Positions 45,947 through 53,745 of a stretch of DNA of 64,000 nt are shown here, piece by piece. The position numbers and the translations under genes were made by a program. A model generated the notes under the pieces. The model worked only from the letters and a program-made list of their open reading frames with translations. It was not told where the DNA came from and made no database searches. The DNA lies in contig NZ_JABBKX010000011.1 in assembly GCF_012927745.1 (NCBI RefSeq), positions 62,001 through 126,000 of the forward strand, written 5' to 3'. The first letter of the stretch is position 1. Each line of letters starts with the position of its first letter. The stretch is from Neoroseomonas marina (GTDB lineage Bacteria > Pseudomonadota > Alphaproteobacteria > Acetobacterales > Acetobacteraceae).

Positions 45947-46696
45947 TTACGCCGCCCGATGGCAGTGCTCGGCCTCTTCCGACCAGGCCTCGGCCATCAT
46001 GCGCGCCTTCAGGCGATTGGCGGCGGACAGCGCCTCGGCCGTCGGGCCCCAGGCGATGGCGTCGCGCGCCAGCAGCAGCGTCTCGGGGAATTCGCGGGCA
46101 ACGAGGTCGAGGTCGTGCAGCACCGCGATCACCGTCCGCCCCTGCCCGTGCCAGTCGCGCACCAGGCGCAGCAGGTCGGCCGAGGTCTTGGCGTCCACGG
46201 CGTTGAAGGGTTCGTCCAGCAGCAGGATGTCGGCGTCCTGCACCAGCAGGCGGGCGAACAGCAGCCGCTGCGTCTGCCCGGCGGAGAGCGTCCCGACCGG
46301 CCGCTTCTCGAAACCGCCGAGGCCGACCGCGGCCAAAGCATGCTCCGCACGCAGCCGATCCTCGGCAGACACGCCGCGGAAGGCGCCGATGCGCGGCCAC
46401 AAGCCCTGCATCACTACGTCGCAACAGGCGATCGGAAAGGCGCGGTCGAGCGCGGCCAACTGGGGCAGCAGCGCGATCCGGGCGGTGCCCTCGGCGGTAA
46501 TGCGCCCGCTCTCCGGCTTGTGAAGACCGGCCAGCGCCCGCAGCAGCGTCGTCTTGCCAGCCCCGTTGGGCCCGACGACGGCGGTCAGGCTGCCCGGCGC
46601 GAAGCGGCCCGAGACGTGGTGCACGGCCGGCCGCTGCCCGTGGGTCAGCGTCAGGTTCTCGAGCGTCAGGCCCGCGGGGAAGCGATGCGTGCTCAT
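45947..46696 (-). CDS. znuC: Zinc/manganese ABC transporter ATP-binding protein (ZnuC-like)
   Basis: A 249-residue ATPase. Walker A is GPNGAGKTT (42-50), the signature is LSAGQTQRLLFARLL and Walker B is ILLLDEPFNAVD, followed by the H-loop VLHDLD. The signature Gly-Gly is replaced by Ala-Gly (LSAGQ), as in some Znu/Mnt ATPases. A C-terminal His-containing tail (EEAEHCHRAA) may bind metal. The ATG at 46696 overlaps the stop of the preceding 38-codon ORF by 4 bp. It energises ZnuB. Confidence 0.91.
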   Translation of the reverse strand: MSTHRFPAGLTLENLTLTHGQRPAVHHVSGRFAPGSLTAVVGPNGAGKTTLLRALAGLHKPESGRITAEGTARIALLPQLAALDRAFPIACCDVVMQGLWPRIGAFRGVSAEDRLRAEHALAAVGLGGFEKRPVGTLSAGQTQRLLFARLLVQDADILLLDEPFNAVDAKTSADLLRLVRDWHGQGRTVIAVLHDLDLVAREFPETLLLARDAIAWGPTAEALSAANRLKARMMAEAWSEEAEHCHRAA

Positions 46697-46809
46697 GCCG
46701 CCAGCGCCCAGGCGACACCCGCCCACAGCACTGCCGCCACGCCGCCCGCCAGCATCAGGCGGGACGCGGCTCCGGAGGAGAGCGCCAGGGGGTCGGGAAG
46801 GCCGAACAT
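46693..46809 (-). CDS. 38-residue single-pass membrane protein at the head of the zinc-uptake operon
   Basis: An ATG at 46809 opens a 38-codon frame whose stop overlaps the znuC ATG (ATGA). The peptide begins MFGLPDPLALSSGAASRL and continues as one hydrophobic helix (LMLAGGVAAVLWAGVAWALAA) to the C-terminus. Third codon positions are GC-rich as in genes. It lies directly downstream of an AT-rich operator-like sequence, so it would be the first gene of the operon. It is not recognised; it may be a small subunit or regulator of the transporter, or simply a coupling leader. Confidence 0.6.
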   Translation of the reverse strand: MFGLPDPLALSSGAASRLMLAGGVAAVLWAGVAWALAA

Positions 46810-46830
46810 GATACGATATGATGTAACACT
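46807..46830 (-). promoter_or_regulatory. Possible Zur-type operator/promoter of the zinc-uptake operon
   Basis: An isolated AT-rich patch in otherwise very GC-rich DNA. The minus strand reads TGTTACATCATATCG, about 10 of 15 matches to the TGTTATAATATAACA-type Zur box of alphaproteobacteria, overlapping the ATG of the 38-codon ORF. Binding here would block both this operon and possibly the divergent gene. Confidence 0.45.
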
Positions 46831-46863
46831 ACGATCCCGCTGGGCAAGGCGCCCGTCGCACCC

Positions 46864-46869
46864 TATCTC
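46864..46869 (+). promoter_or_regulatory. Candidate -10 hexamer of a leaderless transcript (TATCTC)
   Basis: TATCTC ends 8 nt before the ATG of the DUF445 gene, which lacks a Shine-Dalgarno. Confidence 0.4.
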
Positions 46870-46877
46870 CGCGACCC

Positions 46878-48158
46878 ATGCAGGGCAGCCCCGCGACCGA
46901 CCCCGACGCCGACCTCCGCCGCGGCCTGCGGCGCCACCGCATGCTGGCCACGGGCCTGCTCGCCGGCATGGGCGGGCTGCTGGTCGGCACCTACTACATG
47001 CCCCCGGGCTACTGGACCGAGCTGCTGCAGGCCTCCGCCAAGGCAGGCGTGGTGGGTGGCCTGGCCGACTGGTTCGCGGTGACGGCGCTGTTCCGACACC
47101 CGATGGGCATCCCCATCCCGCATACCGCGATCGTGCCGAACCAGAAGGAACGGCTCGGCCGGGCGCTCGGCCGCTTCGTCTCCTCCCATGTGTTCACCGA
47201 GGCCGAGGTCCGCCGCGTCATCGGGCGGCTCGACCTCGCGCGCATCGTGCAGAAGTTCCTGGCCGACCCGGCGGCGTCGAAGCCGGCCGCGGCGGCGCTG
47301 GCGCGCAGCCTGCCGAAGATGGTCGAAAGCCTCGAGGACGGGCGCGCGCGCCGCCTGCTCGTGCGGCTGCTGCCGCGCATCGTCTCAGGCCCTGCCGGGG
47401 CGCGGCTGGTCGCGCGCGTGCTGCGCGCCTTCGTCGCCTCCGGCCGGCACCAGGAGGTGTTCAGCCTCGCCATCGGCCAGCTGAAGGTGCTGATGGCCGC
47501 GCGCGAGGAGGCTTTGCGCACAGCGATTGCGACCCGGGTACGGGCCGAGGGCGGCGCGGTGATCGGCTGGCTCGCCGGGGCGACGGTGGCGAAGCGCGTG
47601 CTGCATGCCATCAACACCGAGCTCGACAAGGTCGAGCCCGAGGATTCCGACCTGCGCGCCGCCTTCGCCGAATGGCTGGGGCACGAGATCGAACGGCTCG
47701 AGACCGATCCCGAGCGCGCCGCGGCGATCGGCCGCGTGCTGCGGGAGGCGCTGGCTCATCCCTCCGTCGCCGCCTGGCTGCTGGATGTGTGGGCGCGTCT
47801 CCGGGCCGCGCTCGTCGCCGACGCCCAGCGTCCGGACGGACGGACGGTCGCGCTGCTGACCGGCGTCTTCGCCAATGCGGGCACGCTGCTCGCCGAGGAC
47901 GCCGGCGCGCGGGAGAGGCTGAACCGCGCGACCGAGGGCGTGCTCATCACGCTGCTGCCTTCCGCACAGGCCCAGCTGTCGGACTTCATCGCCACCGTCG
48001 TCGGCAACTGGGATGCCAAGGCGGCGGCAGAGAAGATCGAACTGCGCGTCGGGCGCGACCTGCAATACGTCCGCATCAACGGCACGTTGGTCGGCTTCCT
48101 CGCCGGCGGGGCGCTGTTCGCGCTGCTGACAAAGGTCTTCGGCGGCGTCGCGCACTGA
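46878..48158 (+). CDS. DUF445-family membrane protein
   Basis: A 426-residue protein of the DUF445 (YjiN-like) family. It has an N-terminal hydrophobic segment (MLATGLLAGMGGLLVGTYYM), then KAGVVGGLADWFAVTALFRHPMG, the family's most conserved motif, and PHTAIVPNQKERLGRALGRFV. The centre is a long helical region, and a C-terminal membrane helix (LVGFLAGGALFALLTKVF) closes the protein. The function is unknown; it is an inner-membrane protein with a large helical soluble part. It is divergent from the zinc operon with 68 bp between the start codons. Confidence 0.9.
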   Translation: MQGSPATDPDADLRRGLRRHRMLATGLLAGMGGLLVGTYYMPPGYWTELLQASAKAGVVGGLADWFAVTALFRHPMGIPIPHTAIVPNQKERLGRALGRFVSSHVFTEAEVRRVIGRLDLARIVQKFLADPAASKPAAAALARSLPKMVESLEDGRARRLLVRLLPRIVSGPAGARLVARVLRAFVASGRHQEVFSLAIGQLKVLMAAREEALRTAIATRVRAEGGAVIGWLAGATVAKRVLHAINTELDKVEPEDSDLRAAFAEWLGHEIERLETDPERAAAIGRVLREALAHPSVAAWLLDVWARLRAALVADAQRPDGRTVALLTGVFANAGTLLAEDAGARERLNRATEGVLITLLPSAQAQLSDFIATVVGNWDAKAAAEKIELRVGRDLQYVRINGTLVGFLAGGALFALLTKVFGGVAH

Positions 48159-48168
48159 CCCCGCGAGA

Positions 48169-48654
48169 TCAGCGCCCGAGCCGCACGAGGCCATGGATGA
48201 GGCCCACCACTGCGCCCGCGGGGAAGCCGATCGCGCCGAACAACAACCCGAACACGCCGACGCCGATGGCGCAGTTCCCGCTGCTGCCGGGCCGCGTGCA
48301 GTCCGGATTGAGCGCCGAGTTCGCGAGTCCGAGCAGCACGCCGCCGATGAGCCCGATCGCGCAGAAGATCGCCGCATAGAGCAGCATCCGGCCGAACATG
48401 CCCGCGACCGTTCCCCTGGCACGCGGATCCCCGGCCAGGATCTGCGCCTGGTAGCCCATGGCCTGCACCGCATCCCGCAGCGCCCGCGCCGGCGCGGCCG
48501 AAGAGATGGCGATCCGCCCCCGGGCCCAATCCGTCCAGACCTGCGCCGCCGGGTCGAGCCGCCGGATCGCGTCCTGCACCGCCGCCTGGTCCGCCGGCAC
48601 ATGGAGGCCCGACAGGCCCAGGATCACCGCCCCCGATGGTGGCTGCATCGTCAT
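48169..48654 (-). CDS. Small membrane protein with ferredoxin-like N-terminal domain (twin A)
   Basis: A 161-residue protein, not recognised. Residues about 8-72 follow a beta-alpha-beta-beta-alpha-beta pattern like a heavy-metal-associated domain (AVILGLSGL ... GRIAIS ... AVQAMGYQAQIL), but the usual CxxC is absent (DQAAV). Two membrane segments follow (about 88-110 and 125-155). They are joined by a loop with two cysteines in NPDCTRPGSSGNCAIG. The adjacent upstream gene encodes a paralogue with the same layout. Start codons at 48654 or 48648 are both possible. Function is unknown. Confidence 0.75.
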   Translation of the reverse strand: MTMQPPSGAVILGLSGLHVPADQAAVQDAIRRLDPAAQVWTDWARGRIAISSAAPARALRDAVQAMGYQAQILAGDPRARGTVAGMFGRMLLYAAIFCAIGLIGGVLLGLANSALNPDCTRPGSSGNCAIGVGVFGLLFGAIGFPAGAVVGLIHGLVRLGR

Positions 48655-48688
48655 CCGAAGCGGCCCCTGCCCTCTGCCCCCGGACGCA

Positions 48689-49168
48689 TCATCGCCGGCG
48701 GCGGCGCAGGAAGGCGAGCGCGAAGCCGATGGGCGCACCGAGCAGGGAGGTGCCGATCGCGATCATCGGGATGCCCATCGCGCAGCCTCCGGAATCCCCC
48801 GGCGCATTGCAGGACGGATCGAGCATCAGCGCCGCGATTCCGAGGGCCGCGCCGACCAGACCGCCAAGCACGAAACCTGCGAAGGTGAAGCCGATGACGC
48901 GCAGGATCATCTCGCCGATGCCGCGCTCCGGCGCGGTGGGCACGCCATGCAGCAGCGCAGCGATGAAGCCGGCATCCTGCACGGCGCGGCGCAGCGCTTC
49001 GCCCGGCACGACCGACTGCACGGCGACCATCCCCTGCGGCCAGTTGGTCCACAGCCGCGCGGCGGGGTCGTCGCGGCGCAACGCCTGCTCGACCCGCATC
49101 CGGTCGAGCGCCCCGCGCACGCCCTGCACCGACAGCACGACCGCGTCGGGCGGCGGATCGCCGGTCAA
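48689..49168 (-). CDS. Small membrane protein with ferredoxin-like N-terminal domain (twin B)
   Basis: A 159-residue paralogue of the downstream gene. The N-terminal domain (AVVLSVQGV ... GMVAVQS ... AVQDAGFIAALL) again lacks CxxC. The two membrane segments flank a DPSCNAPGDSGGCAMG loop whose two cysteines align with those of twin A. The best start is a TTG at 49168, which overlaps the deaminase stop (TTGA), so it is coupled to that gene. An arginine run closes the C-terminus. It is an unrecognised family; an electron-transfer or sensing role is conceivable but unproven. Confidence 0.72.
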   Translation of the reverse strand: MTGDPPPDAVVLSVQGVRGALDRMRVEQALRRDDPAARLWTNWPQGMVAVQSVVPGEALRRAVQDAGFIAALLHGVPTAPERGIGEMILRVIGFTFAGFVLGGLVGAALGIAALMLDPSCNAPGDSGGCAMGIPMIAIGTSLLGAPIGFALAFLRRRRR

Positions 49169-49638
49169 TAGGGCACCTTGTCGGCCTGGGCGTCCCAGAG
49201 GCGGAAGGCCTCGATCGCCTCCGCCGCCAACAACCGCCGCAGCGGCAGGCGCCGCGCCGGAAGCGGCCGGCACACCTCCTCGTAGATCGCCGCATCGTCG
49301 AAACCGATCGCCGCGGCATCGGCACGGTCATTCGCGTAGACGATCTCCCCGATGCGCGCCCACCAGATGGCGCCGAGGCACATCGGACAGGGCTCGCAGC
49401 TGGTGTAGATGACGGCGCCGGTCAGATCGTGGGTGCCGAGCGCCGCACAGGCGCGGCGTATGGCGACGACCTCGGCATGGGCCGTCGGATCCTGGTCCGG
49501 CACGACGGCGTTGCGGCCTTCGCCGACCACCAGGCCGTCCTTCACCACAACAGCGCCGAAAGGACCTCCGCCCGCCGCGGCCCCCTGGCAGGACAGCGCG
49601 ATTGCCCGTCGCATGAAGGCCGCTTCGTCCACCGGCAT
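49165..49638 (-). CDS. guaD: Guanine-deaminase-like nucleoside/base deaminase
   Basis: A 157-residue zinc-dependent deaminase of the cytidine/deoxycytidylate deaminase fold. HAE (54-56) supplies the zinc His and catalytic Glu; SCEPCPMC (80-87) supplies Cys84 and Cys87. The segment DPTAHAEV and the C-terminal AAIGFDDAAIYEEVCRPL match GuaD-type guanine deaminases more than tRNA-adenosine deaminases. The ATG at 49638 gives the family N-terminus; one at 49665 is possible. It produces xanthine from guanine. It precedes and overlaps twin B. Confidence 0.85.
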   Translation of the reverse strand: MPVDEAAFMRRAIALSCQGAAAGGGPFGAVVVKDGLVVGEGRNAVVPDQDPTAHAEVVAIRRACAALGTHDLTGAVIYTSCEPCPMCLGAIWWARIGEIVYANDRADAAAIGFDDAAIYEEVCRPLPARRLPLRRLLAAEAIEAFRLWDAQADKVPY

Positions 49639-49842
49639 CGTCCCGAACCATCCGACCGCCACCATAGCCGGGCACCGTGGCACCGACGCAACAGGTCCCC
49701 GGCAAAGAAGCGCCATACAGCCATCGGGCGAATACGAATCGGGAAAGGACAACCATCGCGAGAACAAGATACTGGGGCTGCACCATGCGTGATCCACCAG
49801 ATCTGGTGTTCACACAAGGTCAGTGCCTCATCTCGCAAGCAA

Positions 49843-49871
49843 TTGATTACACTGATTCTTTACCCTTAGAC
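49843..49871 (+). promoter_or_regulatory. Candidate sigma70-type promoter of the 87-residue protein gene
   Basis: TTGATT (49843-49848), 17 nt spacer, TTAGAC (49866-49871). It lies in an AT-rich stretch and is followed by GGGGGAA just before the ATG at 49900. Confidence 0.5.
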
Positions 49872-49899
49872 TCAGGCGCCGCTCCGGTTTGGGGGAACA

Positions 49900-50163
49900 A
49901 TGAGCAGCATTCTGATCGCCTCTCTTCATCAGGAAGAGGTCGCACTTCTCGAGGAACTCCGCGCATCGACGATGTTCCGTCGGTACGAGGAAATTCGCCG
50001 CCTTCTCACCCTGTATGACGTGCCGCGCCCCGTCGGGGCCGAGCTCGACGCCATGCTGGCCGAAGTCGAGGCCAAGGCCCTGCCGGACCGCGCTCGCCGG
50101 GCGGCGACCTCGTCCATCCTGGCAAGCCTGGGATCGGAGATGCGGCGCGCCGAAGTCGCCTGA
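49900..50163 (+). CDS. Small helical hypothetical protein
   Basis: An 87-residue soluble protein, not recognised. It is almost wholly helical and charged (HQEEVALLEELRAS, FRRYEEIRRLLTLY, ELDAMLAEVEAKALPDRARR), with heptad-like Leu spacing that suggests a coiled coil or dimer. It has its own well-formed promoter candidate and a GGGGGAA ribosome-binding site 6 nt before the ATG. No signal peptide or membrane helix is seen. Confidence 0.75.
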   Translation: MSSILIASLHQEEVALLEELRASTMFRRYEEIRRLLTLYDVPRPVGAELDAMLAEVEAKALPDRARRAATSSILASLGSEMRRAEVA

Positions 50164-50224
50164 CAGCAAGCGGCGGTGCGGCGCCGCAGCGATCGCCCCG
50201 CTGCCGCCGCGGCGCATTCCGTTC

Positions 50225-50230
50225 TAGCCT
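50225..50230 (+). promoter_or_regulatory. Candidate -10 hexamer of a leaderless transcript (TAGCCT)
   Basis: TAGCCT ends 6 nt before the ATG of the LLM oxidoreductase gene, with no Shine-Dalgarno between. Confidence 0.45.
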
Positions 50231-50236
50231 GCCGCC

Positions 50237-51289
50237 ATGACCGGCTTCACCCTGTCCGTCCTCGACCAGTCTTCCGTCGCCTCGGGCCGCACGCCGGGCG
50301 AGGCGATCCGGGAGACCCTGGCCCTCGCCCGACATTGCGACGCGCTGGGCTTCCGTCGCTACTGGTGCGCGGAACACCACAACAGCGCATCGCATGCCGG
50401 CGCGGCACCCGAGATCCTGATCGCGGCCATCGCCGCGACGACGCAGCGCATCCGCGTCGGTTCGGCCGGGGTGATGCTGCCGCACTACTCCTCCCTGAAG
50501 GTCGCCGAGCAGTTCCGGGTGCTCGAGGCCATCGCGCCGGGGCGCATCGACCTTGGCGTGGGCCGTGCGCCGGGATCGGACGGGCGCACCGCCTTCGCGC
50601 TGAACCCGAATGCCAACCAGGCTGCCGACCGCTTCCCGGCGCAGGTCATGGAGGTCATGGGCTGGCATGGCGACGGGCTGCCAGAGAACCACCCCTTCCG
50701 GAGCATCGTCGCCCAGCCCAACGTCGCGACGCGGCCGGAGATGTGGATCCTCGGCTCGTCCGACTACGGGGCGCAGGTCGCGGGGTATTTCGGCCTGCCC
50801 TACTGCTTCGCGCATTTCTTCTCGGATGGCGGCGGATCGGAGCAGGCCATCGCGGTCTATCGCGAATCCTTCGAGCCGAAGCCCGGCATGCCCGGCCGGC
50901 TCGCAGCGCCGCATCCCGCGCTCGGGGTCTATTGCCTGGTGGCGGACACGGAGGCCGAGGCGAAGCGCCTGTTCCGCTCGCGCGAACTCTGGCGGCTCAA
51001 GCGCGACCGGGGGCTCTACCTGCCGCTGCCGAGCGTCGAGGAGGCGGAGGCGTACCAGTATTCCGACCTCGAGTTCGCCCGCGTGGAGAAGATGCGCGAG
51101 GGCGCGATGGTCGGCACGCCGGAACAGGTGAAGACGAAGCTCGAGGCGCTGTCGGCGGCGCACGGCGGCATCGCCGAATTCGCCGTCATCACGCATTGCC
51201 ACGACCCGGTCGCGCGGCGCCGGTCCTATACGCTGCTGGCCGAGGTGTTCGGCATCAGGGCCGACGGCGTGCCGCTGGCCGCCGAATAG
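50237..51289 (+). CDS. LLM-class flavin-dependent oxidoreductase (MsnO8-like)
   Basis: A 350-residue luciferase-like TIM-barrel monooxygenase. It starts LSVLDQSSVASG, the N-terminus of the MsnO8 group, and contains RYWCAEHHN, TQRIRVGSAGVMLPHYSSLKVAEQFRVLE (20-residue core GSAGVMLPHYSSLKVAEQFR) and RIDLGVGRAPGSDGRT. It uses FMNH2 or F420-like flavin to oxygenate a small substrate; which one is unknown. No flavin reductase is adjacent. Confidence 0.9.
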   Translation: MTGFTLSVLDQSSVASGRTPGEAIRETLALARHCDALGFRRYWCAEHHNSASHAGAAPEILIAAIAATTQRIRVGSAGVMLPHYSSLKVAEQFRVLEAIAPGRIDLGVGRAPGSDGRTAFALNPNANQAADRFPAQVMEVMGWHGDGLPENHPFRSIVAQPNVATRPEMWILGSSDYGAQVAGYFGLPYCFAHFFSDGGGSEQAIAVYRESFEPKPGMPGRLAAPHPALGVYCLVADTEAEAKRLFRSRELWRLKRDRGLYLPLPSVEEAEAYQYSDLEFARVEKMREGAMVGTPEQVKTKLEALSAAHGGIAEFAVITHCHDPVARRRSYTLLAEVFGIRADGVPLAAE

Positions 51290-51301
51290 GCTGTGCGGCG
51301 G

Positions 51302-51613
51302 CTACCGCCGGACGAAGACGAAGCGCACGGCCTGCGGGGCCACGCCGTCGCGCCGGGCCCGCCGCGACCGCAACCAGAGAGAGCCCGCGCCCAGCGCACC
51401 GGCCACGATCGCCACCGGCACGAGGATGCCGATCGCGAGGATCGCAAGGCCGGCGAGCAGCAGCCCGCCGGTCGCGGCCGCAACGAGCACGCCCCAGGCG
51501 CCGAGACGCTCCAGCAGGCGGTCGAAGGTCCCCACCGGACGCGAGGGCTCCGTGTCGCGGAACTCCCCTTCCGGCGTCATGTCGAGGACAGGCGGGCGGC
51601 GATGTGGGTCCAT
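51302..51613 (-). CDS. Small membrane protein of unknown function
   Basis: A 103-residue protein. The N-terminal about 40 residues are polar (TPEGEFRDTEPSRPVGTFDR). Two hydrophobic segments follow (about 43-64 and 66-82, separated by little more than a turn), with a basic cytoplasmic tail (LRSRRARRDG). An in-frame ATG at 51580 is an alternative start. It resembles no named family that I recognise. It lies convergent with the LLM oxidoreductase gene. Confidence 0.7.
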   Translation of the reverse strand: MDPHRRPPVLDMTPEGEFRDTEPSRPVGTFDRLLERLGAWGVLVAAATGGLLLAGLAILAIGILVPVAIVAGALGAGSLWLRSRRARRDGVAPQAVRFVFVRR

Positions 51614-51657
51614 GGTGCTTCAGACGTGGCCCATCGATCCGTGCGGATCAAGGGCCG

Positions 51658-52149
51658 TTACGATCCGTGACGCAGGGCATCGAGCCGCGCGAAGACCTCC
51701 GCCCGCGGCAGGCCCGTCAGGTCGTGATGCGCTTCCGCCGCCAGCGTCCGGCGCTGCTCCGGCGGGACGTGCCCCAGCACCGCCTGCGCCACGGGCGCGG
51801 GGGCGATCACGGCGAAGCTGTCGGCCTTGCCGCTCCGCAGGGCGGCGACCAGGTCCTCGGCCATGCGGCGCGCCAGGTCGCGCTTGGCATGCTCCTTCGG
51901 GCTGTCGTCCTTGTTGTCGTATTCCATCGCGCTGCGCGCGGTGGCGCCGGCCCCGGCGAAGGCGCGACCGGGCTTGTCCTCGCCCTGCGCCGAATCCTTG
52001 AGGCGGGCGCCGGGTTCCTCCCAGGACATCAGGGCATCGTACCCGCTCTCGCCGAGGCGCTTGAGATAGGCCTTGCCGTGGCTGCCATTGGCCACGAGGA
52101 AGATGCGGCGGGCATGGCCGCCCTCGATGCTGGTGTCATGCTCGGTCAT
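51658..52149 (-). CDS. Host-attachment family protein
   Basis: A 163-residue soluble protein of the host-attachment family (Agrobacterium AtsE-like). It has the family pattern: an N-terminal strand RIFLVANGSHGKAYLKR, an acidic variable loop, then KEHAKRDLARRMAEDLVAALRSG, DSFAVIAPAPVAQAVLGH and a closing LTGLPRAEVFARLDA. The fold resembles eRF1/Rossmann-like domains. The biochemical role is unknown; the family name comes from an attachment phenotype. It stands alone. Confidence 0.85.
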   Translation of the reverse strand: MTEHDTSIEGGHARRIFLVANGSHGKAYLKRLGESGYDALMSWEEPGARLKDSAQGEDKPGRAFAGAGATARSAMEYDNKDDSPKEHAKRDLARRMAEDLVAALRSGKADSFAVIAPAPVAQAVLGHVPPEQRRTLAAEAHHDLTGLPRAEVFARLDALRHGS

Positions 52150-52219
52150 GGCGTCCTCCGTTCGGATCGTTCCTGCCCCCGCCGCGGCCGGCGGGACTTG
52201 ATCCGTCGCAAGGTAACCG

Positions 52220-52645
52220 TCAGTCGGGCCGAACGATCAGCGTGGTGCCTTCGACACCTTCCACGCGCACCCTGGTCCCGGCCGGGCTGTCCGACACGTC
52301 CCGCGGCAGGCGGGCCGCCCAATCGGAATCGCCCACCCGCACCCGCGGGCCCGACAGGCCGGGTTCGGTGAGGACGCCGAAACGCCCGACCAGACCTGCA
52401 TCCGGCGTGTTCACCCGGGGGCGGGGATGCTCGGAGCGACGCAGACGCAGCGCCGCGGCGATCCCGGCCGCCAGCAGGACGATGAACACGGTCACCGTCA
52501 GCCAGAAGGGCGGGGTCGCCAGCAGCAGCATGAGCCCGGTGCCGACCGCGGCCAGCCCGATCCACAGCAGGAACACGCCGGGCAGAAGGGTTTCCGCGCC
52601 GAGCAGCACCAGCCCGACGAGGATCCAGATCAGCGCTGGGTCCAC
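52220..52645 (-). CDS. NfeD-like membrane protein
   Basis: A 141-residue short-form NfeD protein: two or three membrane helices (ILVGLVLLGAETLLPGVFLLW and onward), a linker, then a soluble OB-fold (VGRFGVLTEPGLSGPRVRVG ... TRVRVEGVEGTTLIV). NfeD proteins pair with SPFH proteins in membrane microdomains. A GTG start at 52645 overlaps the qmcA-like gene by 16 bp, so the two are translationally coupled. Confidence 0.88.
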   Translation of the reverse strand: MDPALIWILVGLVLLGAETLLPGVFLLWIGLAAVGTGLMLLLATPPFWLTVTVFIVLLAAGIAAALRLRRSEHPRPRVNTPDAGLVGRFGVLTEPGLSGPRVRVGDSDWAARLPRDVSDSPAGTRVRVEGVEGTTLIVRPD

Positions 52646-53640
52646 GGCGACGGCACCTCCGGCATCGGCGGGGCCGAGGGACGCGGCGGCGGTGTTCCAC
52701 CCCCACCGCCGGCCGGTGCCGGCCCACGCAGCAATTCCATCGCCTGGGTGATCCCGCCGGCCATCGCACTGGCTTCCATCGGCACGATCACAAGCTTCTG
52801 GGCGTTGTTGCCGGCCAGCACCTCGAACGCCTTCACGTATTTGTCGGCGATGAAGTAGCGCAGCGCGTCGGTGCCGGCGCCGGCGGCGACCTCGGCCACC
52901 ATGCGTGTCGCGGCCGCCTCGGCCTCGGCCAGGCGCTCGCGTGCCTCGGCGTCGCGGAAGGCCGCCTCGCGACGGCCCTCGGCGGACAGGATCAGGGCCT
53001 GCTTCTCGCCCTCGGCGCGCTTGATCTCGGCCTCCCGTTCGCCCTCGGCCTTGGCGACGGTGGCGCGACGCTCGCGCTCGGCGGTCATCTGCAGGTTCAT
53101 CGCGCGGATGAGGTTGTCCGGCGGCTCGATCTTGCGGATCTCGACGCGGCTGACCTTCACGCCCCACGGGTCGGTTGCCCCGTCCAGGATCGTCAGCAGC
53201 GAGGAATTGATGCGTTCGCGACCCGACAGCGTGGCGTCGAGTTCCATCTCGCCGATCACGGCGCGGATGTTGGTCATCGACAGCGCGGTCAGCGCGATGC
53301 CGAGGTCCTGGACGGCATAGGCCGCCTTCGCCGGATCCATGACGCGGTAGTAGACGATGCCGTCCACCGCGACCGTCGCGTTGTCGCGCGTGATGACGGC
53401 CTGCTCGGGGATGTCGAGCACCTGTTCCTGCACGTTCACACGCCGGCCGATGCCGTCGATGAACGGGATGATGAAGTTCAGGCCCGGCCCGAGCATGCGG
53501 GTGAAGGCACCGAAGCGTTCCACCGTCCAGACCTCGCCCTGCGGCACGGTGCGGATGCCGCGCGTCGCGGTGAGCACCGCGAGGAACAGCAGGACGACGA
53601 GGACGATCGAGGACGCGGAGATGATGCTGAACATATCCAT
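52630..53640 (-). CDS. qmcA: SPFH/Band 7 membrane protein (QmcA/stomatin-like)
   Basis: A 336-residue inner-membrane protein. An N-terminal helix (IVLVVLLFLAVLTA) anchors it. The SPFH domain (about residues 25-185) contains TVPQGEVWTVERFGAFTRML and ATDPWGVKVSRVEI; a charged coiled coil (AERERRATVAKAEGEREAEI onward) follows, and the tail is Pro/Gly-rich. Such proteins organise membrane microdomains and modulate membrane proteases. The start at 53640 gives the normal N-terminus; TATCGT lies 8 nt upstream and no ribosome-binding site is seen. Confidence 0.92.
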   Translation of the reverse strand: MDMFSIISASSIVLVVLLFLAVLTATRGIRTVPQGEVWTVERFGAFTRMLGPGLNFIIPFIDGIGRRVNVQEQVLDIPEQAVITRDNATVAVDGIVYYRVMDPAKAAYAVQDLGIALTALSMTNIRAVIGEMELDATLSGRERINSSLLTILDGATDPWGVKVSRVEIRKIEPPDNLIRAMNLQMTAERERRATVAKAEGEREAEIKRAEGEKQALILSAEGRREAAFRDAEARERLAEAEAAATRMVAEVAAGAGTDALRYFIADKYVKAFEVLAGNNAQKLVIVPMEASAMAGGITQAMELLRGPAPAGGGGGTPPPRPSAPPMPEVPSPWTQR

Positions 53641-53648
53641 GGCGGGCG

Positions 53649-53654
53649 ACGATA
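53649..53654 (-). promoter_or_regulatory. Candidate -10 hexamer of a leaderless transcript (TATCGT)
   Basis: TATCGT on the minus strand ends 8 nt before the qmcA-like ATG, with no Shine-Dalgarno between. Confidence 0.45.
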
Positions 53655-53745
53655 CGCCCCCCGGGCCCGGAACGGAACGACGCCCTTGCGACCTGGCGCA
53701 CAACCCGGAAGCATGGGCTGAAGCCTTTCAGGGAACGGAACCGCC

